Part shown: positions 50,417 through 59,076 of the stretch, one piece after another
Layout: each line of letters begins with the position of its first letter
How positions within the stretch are numbered: position 1 is the stretch's first letter
Assembly: GCA_937902735.1 (NCBI GenBank)
Contig: CALELS010000015.1
Location: 176,621 to 240,620 of the forward strand
Length of the DNA: 64,000 nucleotides
Origin: an uncultured Caryophanales bacterium
Lineage (GTDB): Bacteria; Bacillota_I; Bacilli_A; RFN20; CAG-826
Reading direction: 5' to 3'
Notes under the pieces: generated by a model
The model's database searches: none
What the model saw: the letters and a program-made list of their open reading frames with translations, nothing else
What the model was told of the DNA's origin: nothing
Position numbers and translations under genes: made by a program

Positions 50417-52186
50417 ATGCGCTTCTATAATGTGTTGCCATTCATTGATGATACTACCTTGATCATTGTTTCAATTATCTTTGGAGTATTTTTTATTTTT
50501 GGATTTACTGCTTTCGTGATATTTCTTGTCTCTAACTACAAGAATAAACGTCGTTTAAAAGAAATTAATGATTTAAAAACAACAACAAGAGTTTTCATCA
50601 TTGATATTAAAAATGACCAAGTTAAATATTTTGATAGAGTTAGACTTCATGTTTTGAAAACTTGTAGCCTAGTTCAGTTTTATAACAAATTTGCAAGCAG
50701 AGATCGTCTCGCTTTGATTGAATGGGTTGGTGATATTATCAATCCAAAAGCAAAAGCTAAACCATATCTTGAATTGTCTGTTATTGACACAACCAATCAA
50801 AGATTAACTTACTCAATTCTTCAACTTCAAAAAGTCGATTATGAAAACCAAGTTTTACATCTTGAGTCATTTTTGCTTCGTATTAAAAATACTTTCGAGC
50901 CTAAGAAAAAGCCTTATATCAGATTCTCTACAAGTGAAGCATATTCAAAAGCTATCTTGGCAAGTCATTCGAAAAAAGGTGTAACAATTTGCTTAGATTT
51001 ATTTCATAAAAACCCTGATCAAAGAAATAATCCAATTCCTCATCTTGTATTTGCTCAAGTTAGAAATCATTTATTGAACTATGTCCTACCATCTAGACCA
51101 ATTCTTATCCATAACGATCATCAAATCATCATTTCTGATTTAAAAATTACTAGCAAATCACAAGTTTTAAGATTCTTAACTGAACTTAGGATCAATATCT
51201 CAAGAATACTAATGTTAACTTCCAATTTTAACGACATTGATTTTGTATTTGCGATTGTTAACAATCGCCTTTTCCCAAGAAATCCTGAAAAGTTAATCTC
51301 AATATCTTCGACTACTGCAGAATTACTTCGTGATGGAAATCAAAAGATTTGCTATTACACTCCTGAACTCGCTCTCGAACTTAATACCGATAACGATATG
51401 TACCGTTCTGAAGTTGAAAGGATTGTTCACGACAATCGTATTTCTTTCAAATATCGTCCTGTCTATAACACGAATTCCCGAAGAATTATTGGTTATGAAG
51501 CTTTAATATCTCCTGATGATTCAACTATGTTTGAATCTTTACAAGCTCTTAAAAATTACGCTATTAAAACAGGGGATGATCGTGAACTTTTCTCTTCAAT
51601 AACTCGTAAATCAATTTCCCGTTTTATCCAAGAAAAAGATGGTGTTTCGTTGCGTATTTTCTATCCTACTTCCTACAAGGAAAGAATGTATGTTGTTAGA
51701 ACTTTAAGTTATATTCCTAAGATTAAAGAAACCCATATTGTTATTGTATTTGATGAAAGAGAAATTATTAATTTAGTTAGTGATGATGTCAAAGATGTTT
51801 TAGAAACAATTCGTACTTTCAAACTTAAAGGATATGATGTTGCATTAACATTCACTAATTACGATTTACCATTCTCAAGGGAATTCTACTCATCATTTGA
51901 TTACTTTATCATCGATTGTAGTGAATCTTTAACTATCAAAACATCAAATGAAAAACTATCTAACTTCTATGCTTTTGCTGAAAAGCTTGTCCATTTAAGA
52001 AAAACAATTATTGCTAGCAATATAGCAAACTGGGATAATGTTGAATTAATGATTCGTCTTGGTCTTCCTATCATTTCAAGTAACGCAATTAGTGAACCAA
52101 GCGAAATGATTCTCCCAATCCCACAAAAATCAATCAAGAAAATTCAAAGAGTATTAGATACTCAAGGAGTGAAATATGGAAAATAA
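50417..52186 (+). CDS. Membrane-bound degenerate GGDEF/EAL-type protein
   Basis: A 589-residue protein. A membrane helix (about 10-40) leads into a cytoplasmic region with a PAS-like or unclear segment (about 50-165), a possible degenerate GGDEF-type domain (about 170-310, VTICLDLFHKN resembles LDLDHFK but no GGDEF motif), and an EAL-type domain (about 325-585). In the latter FKYRPVYNTNSRRIIGYEAL (about 340-360) keeps EAL, but the DDFG-type metal loop is replaced by LTFTNYDLPF and the other Glu ligands look lost. It is likely a c-di-GMP-binding or purely structural pseudo-enzyme. It heads the proS-plsC string. Confidence 0.68.
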   Translation: MRFYNVLPFIDDTTLIIVSIIFGVFFIFGFTAFVIFLVSNYKNKRRLKEINDLKTTTRVFIIDIKNDQVKYFDRVRLHVLKTCSLVQFYNKFASRDRLALIEWVGDIINPKAKAKPYLELSVIDTTNQRLTYSILQLQKVDYENQVLHLESFLLRIKNTFEPKKKPYIRFSTSEAYSKAILASHSKKGVTICLDLFHKNPDQRNNPIPHLVFAQVRNHLLNYVLPSRPILIHNDHQIIISDLKITSKSQVLRFLTELRINISRILMLTSNFNDIDFVFAIVNNRLFPRNPEKLISISSTTAELLRDGNQKICYYTPELALELNTDNDMYRSEVERIVHDNRISFKYRPVYNTNSRRIIGYEALISPDDSTMFESLQALKNYAIKTGDDRELFSSITRKSISRFIQEKDGVSLRIFYPTSYKERMYVVRTLSYIPKIKETHIVIVFDEREIINLVSDDVKDVLETIRTFKLKGYDVALTFTNYDLPFSREFYSSFDYFIIDCSESLTIKTSNEKLSNFYAFAEKLVHLRKTIIASNIANWDNVELMIRLGLPIISSNAISEPSEMILPIPQKSIKKIQRVLDTQGVKYGK

Positions 52187-53603
52187 AAATGATGCAATCA
52201 CCCGTCAAGAAGACGACTTTGCCCAATGGTACACTGATGTATGTCGCAAAGCCGAATTAATGGACTATAGTTCCGTTAAAGGTTTTATTATTTATCGACC
52301 ATATGGCTATGCCATTTGGGAAGAAATCCAAAACTATTTAAACAAGAAATTTAAAAGTGTTGGAGTTGAAAATGTCTACATGCCTTTAGTAATTCCTGAA
52401 TCATTATTTGATCAAGAAAAAGAGCATGTTGAAGGTTTTGCTCCTGAATGTTTAGTTGCCACAATTGGTGGACAAGCTAATCTTGAAGATAAATTAATTA
52501 TTCGTCCAACAAGTGAAACACTTTTCTGTGAACACTATGCCAAAATTATTAAATCATATCGTGACCTCCCAAAACGTTACAACCAATGGTGTTCAGTTGT
52601 TCGTTGGGAAAAAACAACTCGTCCTTTCTTAAGAGGAAGCGAATTCCTTTGGCAAGAAGGTCATACTATGTATGAAACAGCAGAAGATGCTCGTAAAGAT
52701 GCTTTAAGAATGCTTGAAATATATGATGCACTAGGTAGAGATGTATTAGCCATCCCTTTTGTTAAAGGCATCAAAACTGATAAAGAAAAATTTGCTGGAG
52801 CCGAAGAAACTTATTCAATTGAAGCTTTAATGCCAGATGGAAAAGCTCTTCAAAGTGGTACAACTCATTATTTTGGTAATGGTTTTGCTAAAGCCTTTGG
52901 TATTCAATATCAATCAAAAGAAGGAAAACTTGAAAATCCTCATCAAACATCATGGGGTGTTTCAACCCGTCTTTTAGGCAGCATCATCATGGTTCATGGT
53001 GATGATAATGGTCTAGTTTTACCTCCATATGTTGCACCAATACAAATAGTTATCATCCCAGTTCAAATGCAAAAAGAAGGCGTTCTTGCGAAAGCAAAAG
53101 AATATGAAGAAGCATTAAATAGAGCTGGCTTCCGTGTAAAAGTTGATGATAGTGATCATACTCCGGGATGGAAATACGCTGAATATGAAATGAAAGGTGT
53201 CCCATTACGTTTAGAAGTTGGACCAAGGGATATTGCTAATAAAGTTGCGGTTGTTGCTAAACGTAATACTGGTGAAAAAATCACTGTGAATGAAGAAAAC
53301 ATTGTTAGTGAAGTAACAAAACTTCTCGAGGTAGTTCATAAAGAAATGTATCAAAAAGCATTCAAGTATTTACTTGAACACACTACCGAAGTTCATAATC
53401 TTGATGAATTAAAAGCAGCGTTAGATAAAGGTGGCTATGCCAAGATGATGTGGTGTGGTGATCAAGCATGTGAAGACAAAATCAAAGAATTATATCAAGC
53501 TACAGCCAGATGTATTCCATTTGACCAAATTCCTTTTGATGAAGTTTGTCCAGTCTGTGGAAAGAAAGCAAAGAAAGTAGTGTTCTTTGCAAAGGCATAT
53601 TAG
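52176..53603 (+). CDS. proS: Prolyl-tRNA synthetase, eukaryote/archaeal-like type
   Basis: A class II synthetase of 475 residues. Class II motif 1 region VYMPLVIPESLF, motif 2 RWEKTTRPFLRGSEFLWQEGHT (about 148-169) and motif 3 GVSTRLLGSIIMVHGDDNGLVLPP are present. It lacks the large insertion of the Bacillus/E. coli type ProRS (about 570 residues) and ends with a zinc-binding-like CxxCxK segment CPVCGKKAKKVVFFAKAY, which marks the archaeal/eukaryotic-like class. GGAGTGAAAT is its ribosome binding site; it overlaps the end of the upstream gene. Confidence 0.95.
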   Translation: MENKNDAITRQEDDFAQWYTDVCRKAELMDYSSVKGFIIYRPYGYAIWEEIQNYLNKKFKSVGVENVYMPLVIPESLFDQEKEHVEGFAPECLVATIGGQANLEDKLIIRPTSETLFCEHYAKIIKSYRDLPKRYNQWCSVVRWEKTTRPFLRGSEFLWQEGHTMYETAEDARKDALRMLEIYDALGRDVLAIPFVKGIKTDKEKFAGAEETYSIEALMPDGKALQSGTTHYFGNGFAKAFGIQYQSKEGKLENPHQTSWGVSTRLLGSIIMVHGDDNGLVLPPYVAPIQIVIIPVQMQKEGVLAKAKEYEEALNRAGFRVKVDDSDHTPGWKYAEYEMKGVPLRLEVGPRDIANKVAVVAKRNTGEKITVNEENIVSEVTKLLEVVHKEMYQKAFKYLLEHTTEVHNLDELKAALDKGGYAKMMWCGDQACEDKIKELYQATARCIPFDQIPFDEVCPVCGKKAKKVVFFAKAY

Positions 53604-53604
53604 T

Positions 53605-54426
53605 ATGACACTTACTATTTTATTAATTGTTTTTGCTCTTATTGAAGACGCAGCAACATTCTTCCTTATTGGGATGAATAACCAAATGTTTTATTTATAT
53701 TTTGCTTGGGAACCAATTCTTGCTTTCCCAATTTTATATTTATTAAATTTCGGTTTATTCCTTGCTTTTGCTTTCTTAATTGGTTTAACCATGAGCACCA
53801 AAAAAGAAGTTAAAAAACCATCAGGATTCGCTCGCTTTTTGGTTACTAACGTAGTTAAACAAGTTAATTTCTTAGCAAGAATCCATTTAAAGAAAACTGG
53901 TTTTGAAAAGATTAATCACGAACATAAACTCACTTATGTTTATAATCACACTTCTAGATTTGATCCGATGTTAATCATGGATAAATTCTATAAAGATAAA
54001 ATTATCTGCGTTACCAAACCTGAGAACAAAAAGATTCCAATTGCTGGACCATTTATTCATAAAGCAGGATATATTTCAGTTAATAGAGAAAATACTGCCG
54101 AAGGTATTAAAGCAATTGATAAAGGTGTTGAATATATCGAAAAATATCATGCTTCAATATGTATCTCTCCTGAAGGAAGAAGATCACTTAATGGTAGACT
54201 ACTTCCATTTAGGGCAGGCGCATTTAATGTTGCTTTGATGGGTAAAACTGATTTAGTAGTTGTAGGATTTAAGAATACGAATCGTATTCATAAGAATTTC
54301 CCACTTAAATCAACTAAAGTTAATATGGATATCTTAGAAGTAATTCCTTATGAACAAATGAAGGATATGTCCACTAGAGAAATTAGTGATTATGTTCATA
54401 AGATTTATGAAGATTATCTTAAATAA
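53605..54426 (+). CDS. plsC: 1-acyl-sn-glycerol-3-phosphate acyltransferase, PlsC family
   Basis: A 273-residue membrane acyltransferase in phosphatidic acid synthesis. Two hydrophobic segments (about 3-20 and 30-60) are followed by the acyltransferase domain: the catalytic HX4D in YVYNHTSRFDPM (about 112-123), KPENKKIPIAGPFIHKAGYISVNR (about 135-158) and SPEGRRS (about 187-193). It follows proS by one base; an in-frame TTG at 53587 would overlap proS. Ends at a terminator. Confidence 0.88.
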   Translation: MTLTILLIVFALIEDAATFFLIGMNNQMFYLYFAWEPILAFPILYLLNFGLFLAFAFLIGLTMSTKKEVKKPSGFARFLVTNVVKQVNFLARIHLKKTGFEKINHEHKLTYVYNHTSRFDPMLIMDKFYKDKIICVTKPENKKIPIAGPFIHKAGYISVNRENTAEGIKAIDKGVEYIEKYHASICISPEGRRSLNGRLLPFRAGAFNVALMGKTDLVVVGFKNTNRIHKNFPLKSTKVNMDILEVIPYEQMKDMSTREISDYVHKIYEDYLK

Positions 54427-54447
54427 ATAATAATATAAAGAAGAAAT

Positions 54448-54475
54448 AGCCTTCCTCATAATGGAAGCTTTTTTC
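54448..54475 (+). terminator. Intrinsic terminator after plsC
   Basis: AGCCTTCC (54448-54455) pairs with GGAAGCT (54463-54469) with one bulged C, followed by Ts. Confidence 0.8.
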
Positions 54476-54546
54476 TATCTTCTGAGTGTTTCGTTTGCAA
54501 AGCAAAATAATAAGAATAGAATATTAACGGAAAGAAGGATCAAAAT

Positions 54547-56265
54547 ATGAAAAAACAGCCTATATTCGAAGAAATTCCATTAAAGAAGCCTTCTTATAAA
54601 ATTCTTGAACGTCAAATCACTGCTCTTATTAAAGAGTTAAAAGACGCAAAAGATGTAAAAGAGGCAATTAAAGTAATTAACAAATTAGACAAAATTATGT
54701 CTAAATTTGAGACTGAATCCACAGTTATATCCATTAGATATTCATGCAATACAAATGATCCTGTTATTGCTAAAGCCAACGATGCGCTAGATGAAATGGG
54801 ACCACTTGTTTCAAATTTATTATTTAATTGGAATCAAGTTTTAGTGAATCATAAATTCCGCCAAGAACTTGAACAAAAATTCACCCCATATTATTTCCAA
54901 ATGATTGAAAACTCTCTTAAATCATTTGATGAAAAAATTATTCCTGAAATGATCGAGATTAATAAATTATCTTCTCAATATGATCGTATTTTAGGAACTG
55001 CTGAAATTGAATTTCAAGGGAAGATATATAACCTTTCCCAAATGGGAAAATTTGCAACAAGCAAAGAAAGAATGGTTAGAAAAGAGGCAACTATTGCCGT
55101 AGATAATTGGTTTGGCGCCCACGAAAAAGAAATTGGTGACATCTATTCCAAGTTAGTTGAACTTAGAAATACATCAGCTAAGAAACTAGGTTACAAAAAC
55201 TTTGTTGAATTAGGTTATTTATCTTTAGGTAGAGTTGATTATGATGCGAAGATGGTAGCAAACTATCGCAAACAAATTGCAGACACTATTGTTCCAATTG
55301 CCCAAAAACTATATAGAGCTCAAGCAAAACGTCTTGGTATCCCATTTAACAAAATGGCAACATTCGATTACAACTTAAATTTCTTAAGTGGTAATCCTCG
55401 ACTTGCTGGAGATAGTCATTACCTCGTAGAAACCGCTACAAAAATGTATGAAAACATGTCTAAAGAAAGTGGTGAGTTTTTCCATTTGATGAGAGATAAA
55501 CATCTTCTTGATTTAGAAGCTCGCCCAGGAAAACAACCTGGTGGTTATATGACATATATGCCTGATTATAAATATCCATTTATTTTTTCCAATTTTAATG
55601 GAACACAAAGTGATGTTGATGTTTTAACTCACGAAGTTGGTCATGCTTTACAAGGTTATTTATCTTCCAATATTAAACCAAGTGATTTTAGATCCCCAAC
55701 TTTAGAAGCTTGCGAAATTCATTCTATGTCCATGGAATTCTTTGCGTGGCCGTATATGAATGGTTTCTTTGGGGAAGATGAAGAAAAATATCGTTATTCT
55801 CACCTTGCTGATGCAATCGAATTCCTTCCTTATGGAATTACAATAGATGAATTCCAACATTGGGTCTATGAACATCCTCATGCAACTCACGAAGAAAGAT
55901 GTGCCGCATTTAAAGAAATAGAAGAAAGATATACTCCTCATAAACATTATCTTCCAGAACAAAAATGTTTTGGTCATGGTGCAACATGGATGAGACAATC
56001 ACACATCTTTGGTAGTCCATTCTATTACATTGATTACACGCTTGCTCAAGTTTGTGCATTCCAATTCTTAAATGCAATGAATAAGGACTATGCTAAAGCA
56101 TGGAAGAAATATATAAAGTTATGTAAGTGTGGTGGTAAATATCCATTCGTTACATTATTAAAGAAGAATCATCTTTTAAATCCATTTGAAGATGGTAATG
56201 TAAGAAAAATTGTTAAGCCATTAATCAAAGTATTAAAAGGCTTTGATGAAGACAAGCTTAGATAG
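54547..56265 (+). CDS. pepF: M3 family oligoendopeptidase (PepF-like)
   Basis: A zinc peptidase of 572 residues that cuts short peptides in the cytoplasm. HEVGHALQGY carries the HExxH zinc site (His362, Glu363, His366), with the third ligand Glu in the CEIHSMSMEFF segment about 26 residues later. The N-terminal helical half is typical of M3 family F. GAAAGAAGGATCAAAAT precedes the ATG. It is preceded by about 70 bases with no other gene and followed by a terminator shared with the Nudix gene. Confidence 0.93.
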   Translation: MKKQPIFEEIPLKKPSYKILERQITALIKELKDAKDVKEAIKVINKLDKIMSKFETESTVISIRYSCNTNDPVIAKANDALDEMGPLVSNLLFNWNQVLVNHKFRQELEQKFTPYYFQMIENSLKSFDEKIIPEMIEINKLSSQYDRILGTAEIEFQGKIYNLSQMGKFATSKERMVRKEATIAVDNWFGAHEKEIGDIYSKLVELRNTSAKKLGYKNFVELGYLSLGRVDYDAKMVANYRKQIADTIVPIAQKLYRAQAKRLGIPFNKMATFDYNLNFLSGNPRLAGDSHYLVETATKMYENMSKESGEFFHLMRDKHLLDLEARPGKQPGGYMTYMPDYKYPFIFSNFNGTQSDVDVLTHEVGHALQGYLSSNIKPSDFRSPTLEACEIHSMSMEFFAWPYMNGFFGEDEEKYRYSHLADAIEFLPYGITIDEFQHWVYEHPHATHEERCAAFKEIEERYTPHKHYLPEQKCFGHGATWMRQSHIFGSPFYYIDYTLAQVCAFQFLNAMNKDYAKAWKKYIKLCKCGGKYPFVTLLKKNHLLNPFEDGNVRKIVKPLIKVLKGFDEDKLR

Positions 56266-56276
56266 TCAATAGCTAG

Positions 56277-56308
56277 AAAAATATGCCGTTTGTGTGGCAT
56301 ATTTTTTA
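56277..56308. terminator. Bidirectional terminator of pepF and the Nudix gene
   Basis: AAAAATATGCC (56277-56287) pairs with GGCATATTTTT (56296-56306) around an eight-base loop. It overlaps the stop codon of the minus-strand Nudix gene and has T-runs on both strands. Confidence 0.88.
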
Positions 56309-56698
56309 TTTTCTCATTAAATTATATATTTTCCAGAAATCATTACTTAGAGGATATTTTTCTACATCTTCTTCTTTAATAAAGAATATATTTCCTTCAC
56401 TAGAAGATTTTAATTCTCCACTAAATTTATCAGTGACATATAGAACTGCAAAGTGTCTTATTCCATCACCAAAATCATTCCATTCGATATGTCCTTTGCA
56501 AACTATATCTTTAATATCAAGATTAGTTTCTTCTTTCATCTCTCGAATACATGCTTGTTCACAGTCTTCGTTATCTTCAACGTGACCTCCAGGGAAAGTA
56601 AGTCCTGGCCAATCTTTCTTCTTACGATTCATCACTAAAAATGATCCATCAGGTTTATAAACCATGCACATAATAGTCAGTATTATTGGTTTAGACAT
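56306..56698 (-). CDS. Nudix hydrolase (MutT/YtkD-like)
   Basis: A 130-residue Nudix protein. The Nudix box GX5EX7REUXEEXGU is seen as GGHVEDNEDCEQACIREMKE and then ETNLDI, with Asn in place of the final Gly. It likely cleaves 8-oxo-dGTP or another NTP. The start is set at 56698, MSKPIILT, after AAGGTGAAAAAG. It overlaps the MATE stop by eight bases, so the two are translationally coupled. Confidence 0.88.
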   Translation of the reverse strand: MSKPIILTIMCMVYKPDGSFLVMNRKKKDWPGLTFPGGHVEDNEDCEQACIREMKEETNLDIKDIVCKGHIEWNDFGDGIRHFAVLYVTDKFSGELKSSSEGNIFFIKEEDVEKYPLSNDFWKIYNLMRK

Positions 56699-58064
56699 CT
56701 TTTTCACCTTCTAACTTATTTATCTTAGTCCACTTATTTGAAAAATAAAAGAATATACAAAGAGACAATGAAACAATACTTGAAATAGGATAACATAAGC
56801 CAACAACATACATTGGTGCATTGATTAGAAGACAAGTAATAAGTGCAAATGGAACTCTGACTAAGAATGTGGTTCCTAAGTTTTGACTCATTGCAAATAC
56901 AGTATGTCCACTTCCAATAAATACACTATTAAGAGGAAATATAAATCCACAAACAAATATATCTAGTGCTGTTGCTTGTAGGTAATAAACAGTTAAATTA
57001 ATAGTAGCTTCGTCATGCGCAGCAAATATAGTCGCAAGTTGTCTTGGAATAAAAATACAAAGTCCACCCAATATTAAAGCAGCGACACAAGCATATATAA
57101 TTCCTGCTCTCATGTATTTCTTCACACGTCCAATATCTTTTGCGCCCATGTTCTGAGCAGTCGCCGTAGAAATTGCATTTCCAATTGCACTTAATGGAAC
57201 AAAACCAAAAGATGTAATTCTATCGGTCACACCAACACTCGCAGTGTATATCTCACCTCTAGTTGATAAAGCCGCAATAACAATAGCAAAAGAAATGACA
57301 ACTAAACCATCTTGTAAAGCAATAGGCAAACCAGTTTTAACAATAGGACCAAGATACTTTGGAGACAATCCTTCTTTAAGTTTGACTTTATATGGAATTT
57401 TTCGAATTATGATATATATAATCGCCCCAATTAAGGCAACAACCTCACCTAAAACAGTTGCTATAGCTGCCCCAATTGCCCCTAAATCAAATACTTTAAC
57501 AAACAAATAATCAAAACCAATATTCGAGATAGCAGCAATACCAGCAAAGACAAATCCAGCAAATGAATTACCAATACCACGCAAGATAGCTGCAATCGTA
57601 ATATAGCCTATATAGAAGATGATTCCTGAACTTAATATTAATAAATATTTTTGAGCAATTTCTTTTGCGGTGTAATCAACTTGCATCCATTCAATTATTG
57701 GAAAAGATAGAGCCATCATTAAAACCCAAGTTATAATTCCAATAACAGACATGAAAATAATAGTGTTTCTGATAGAAGCACTAATACCTTCTTTATATTT
57801 GGCACCAAAATATTGACCAATAATAATTGTTCCGCCTGTAGCAAGGCCCATCAAAATTGAATTAACAGCAAATATTACTGTAGTGCCACTACTTACTGCA
57901 GCAACATTTGATGTATCAGAAAAATTACCAATAAAAATCAAATCAATCGCACTATATAAAGAGTTTAATAAATAAGCTAAAAAGAATGGGAGAGCAAATA
58001 AGAATAAATTCTTAAATACATTTCCCTTTGTTAGATCTCGTTGTCCAATAATTCCTTTTGCCAT
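56691..58064 (-). CDS. MATE family efflux transporter
   Basis: A 457-residue, 12-helix exporter of the multidrug and toxin extrusion family (sodium- or proton-driven). FALPFFLAYLLNSLYSAIDLIFIGNF is the first signature (split over about 19-46), with GTTVIFAVNSILMGLATGGTIIIGQYFGA and the second-half motif GVTDRITSFGFVPLSAIGNAIST at about 270-292. Start set at 58064 (MAKGIIGQRDLTKG); an in-frame ATG at 58103 would add 13 residues and cannot be excluded. No clear ribosome binding site. Pairs with the Nudix gene. Confidence 0.9.
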   Translation of the reverse strand: MAKGIIGQRDLTKGNVFKNLFLFALPFFLAYLLNSLYSAIDLIFIGNFSDTSNVAAVSSGTTVIFAVNSILMGLATGGTIIIGQYFGAKYKEGISASIRNTIIFMSVIGIITWVLMMALSFPIIEWMQVDYTAKEIAQKYLLILSSGIIFYIGYITIAAILRGIGNSFAGFVFAGIAAISNIGFDYLFVKVFDLGAIGAAIATVLGEVVALIGAIIYIIIRKIPYKVKLKEGLSPKYLGPIVKTGLPIALQDGLVVISFAIVIAALSTRGEIYTASVGVTDRITSFGFVPLSAIGNAISTATAQNMGAKDIGRVKKYMRAGIIYACVAALILGGLCIFIPRQLATIFAAHDEATINLTVYYLQATALDIFVCGFIFPLNSVFIGSGHTVFAMSQNLGTTFLVRVPFALITCLLINAPMYVVGLCYPISSIVSLSLCIFFYFSNKWTKINKLEGEKDV

Positions 58065-58182
58065 AATATTCGCGATTGATATTTTATTAAATATCGAATG
58101 CATATAAAAGAAAAATTGCTTTCTATAAGCTTTGTATTAGGTTTTGTTTTATAATTTGGTTTTGAAGATTTATAATCTTTTT

Positions 58183-59067
58183 ATGAAGAAAAGAGGATTA
58201 TTTCTTATTACATTAATTAGTTTTTTACTCACTGGTTGCAATTCAATTCCTTATTCACCAAAGAAATTAGATCCAAATGTCACATATAGTGATGTCTATT
58301 TAATTATGGGACAATCGAATGCAACAGGGTGTGCATCATATTCATTTCTAGAAACTTCTCATCCAGATATATATCAAAAATATATTAATGGAAACAATAA
58401 AGTTCTTATTACATATGATACTTATTACCAGTTAGAGGAGAGTTTTATACCAACAAAACTTGGTTGCTCAGATAACGGTGATTTCTTTGGCCCCGAAGTT
58501 GGAATGGCCGAGGTATTTAGTGAAAAAGAAGCGACTTCCTATATCATAAAAGCTACTATTAGTGGTTCTTGTCTTCAAACAGAATATGTTACTCCACAAG
58601 GTTATGTCCGTTATGATTACAATAGATGCGTAAGTTTTATCCAAAAACAGTTAAAGCTTCTCGAGGACAAAGGATTAAATCCACGTATTAGAGGAATCTT
58701 TTGGATGCAAGGAGAAAGTGATGCTTTTTTTGAAGGCGCTGAAAAATATGAAAAATCCATGGTGTATTTTTACAAATACCTTAGACATGATTTGAATGAT
58801 TACGTTTATGAATATTTTAATTTTGTTGATGCATATATTTCTACACGAACTTTATGGACATACGCCGATGTCGTAAACAGGTGCAAAGACAATGTCTCGA
58901 AACAATTTGATGATTATTACGTTATAAAAACTAATGGTGAAGATGAAAATGCAATAAATTTAATACTTAAACCAGAATCTCACGAAGATGATAATGATCC
59001 TGCTCATTATGACTCTTCATCAATTCTTTTATTAGGTCAAACTGCTGCTAAATATTTATTAAAATAG
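58183..59067 (+). CDS. SGNH/SASA-type carbohydrate esterase lipoprotein
   Basis: A 294-residue exported enzyme. The signal peptide ends in a lipobox LLTGC (Cys19). The sialate O-acetylesterase (SASA) domain starts YLIMGQSNATG (Gln44, Ser45 nucleophile), then FWMQGESDAFF (about 173-183) and a C-terminal Asp-x-x-His triad near NDPAHYDSS. It would remove acetyl groups from sugars at the cell surface or in the gut. A -10 box TATAAT ends six bases before the ATG. The genes after it are more exported lipoproteins. Confidence 0.83.
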   Translation: MKKRGLFLITLISFLLTGCNSIPYSPKKLDPNVTYSDVYLIMGQSNATGCASYSFLETSHPDIYQKYINGNNKVLITYDTYYQLEESFIPTKLGCSDNGDFFGPEVGMAEVFSEKEATSYIIKATISGSCLQTEYVTPQGYVRYDYNRCVSFIQKQLKLLEDKGLNPRIRGIFWMQGESDAFFEGAEKYEKSMVYFYKYLRHDLNDYVYEYFNFVDAYISTRTLWTYADVVNRCKDNVSKQFDDYYVIKTNGEDENAINLILKPESHEDDNDPAHYDSSSILLLGQTAAKYLLK

Positions 59068-59076
59068 GAGAAAAAA

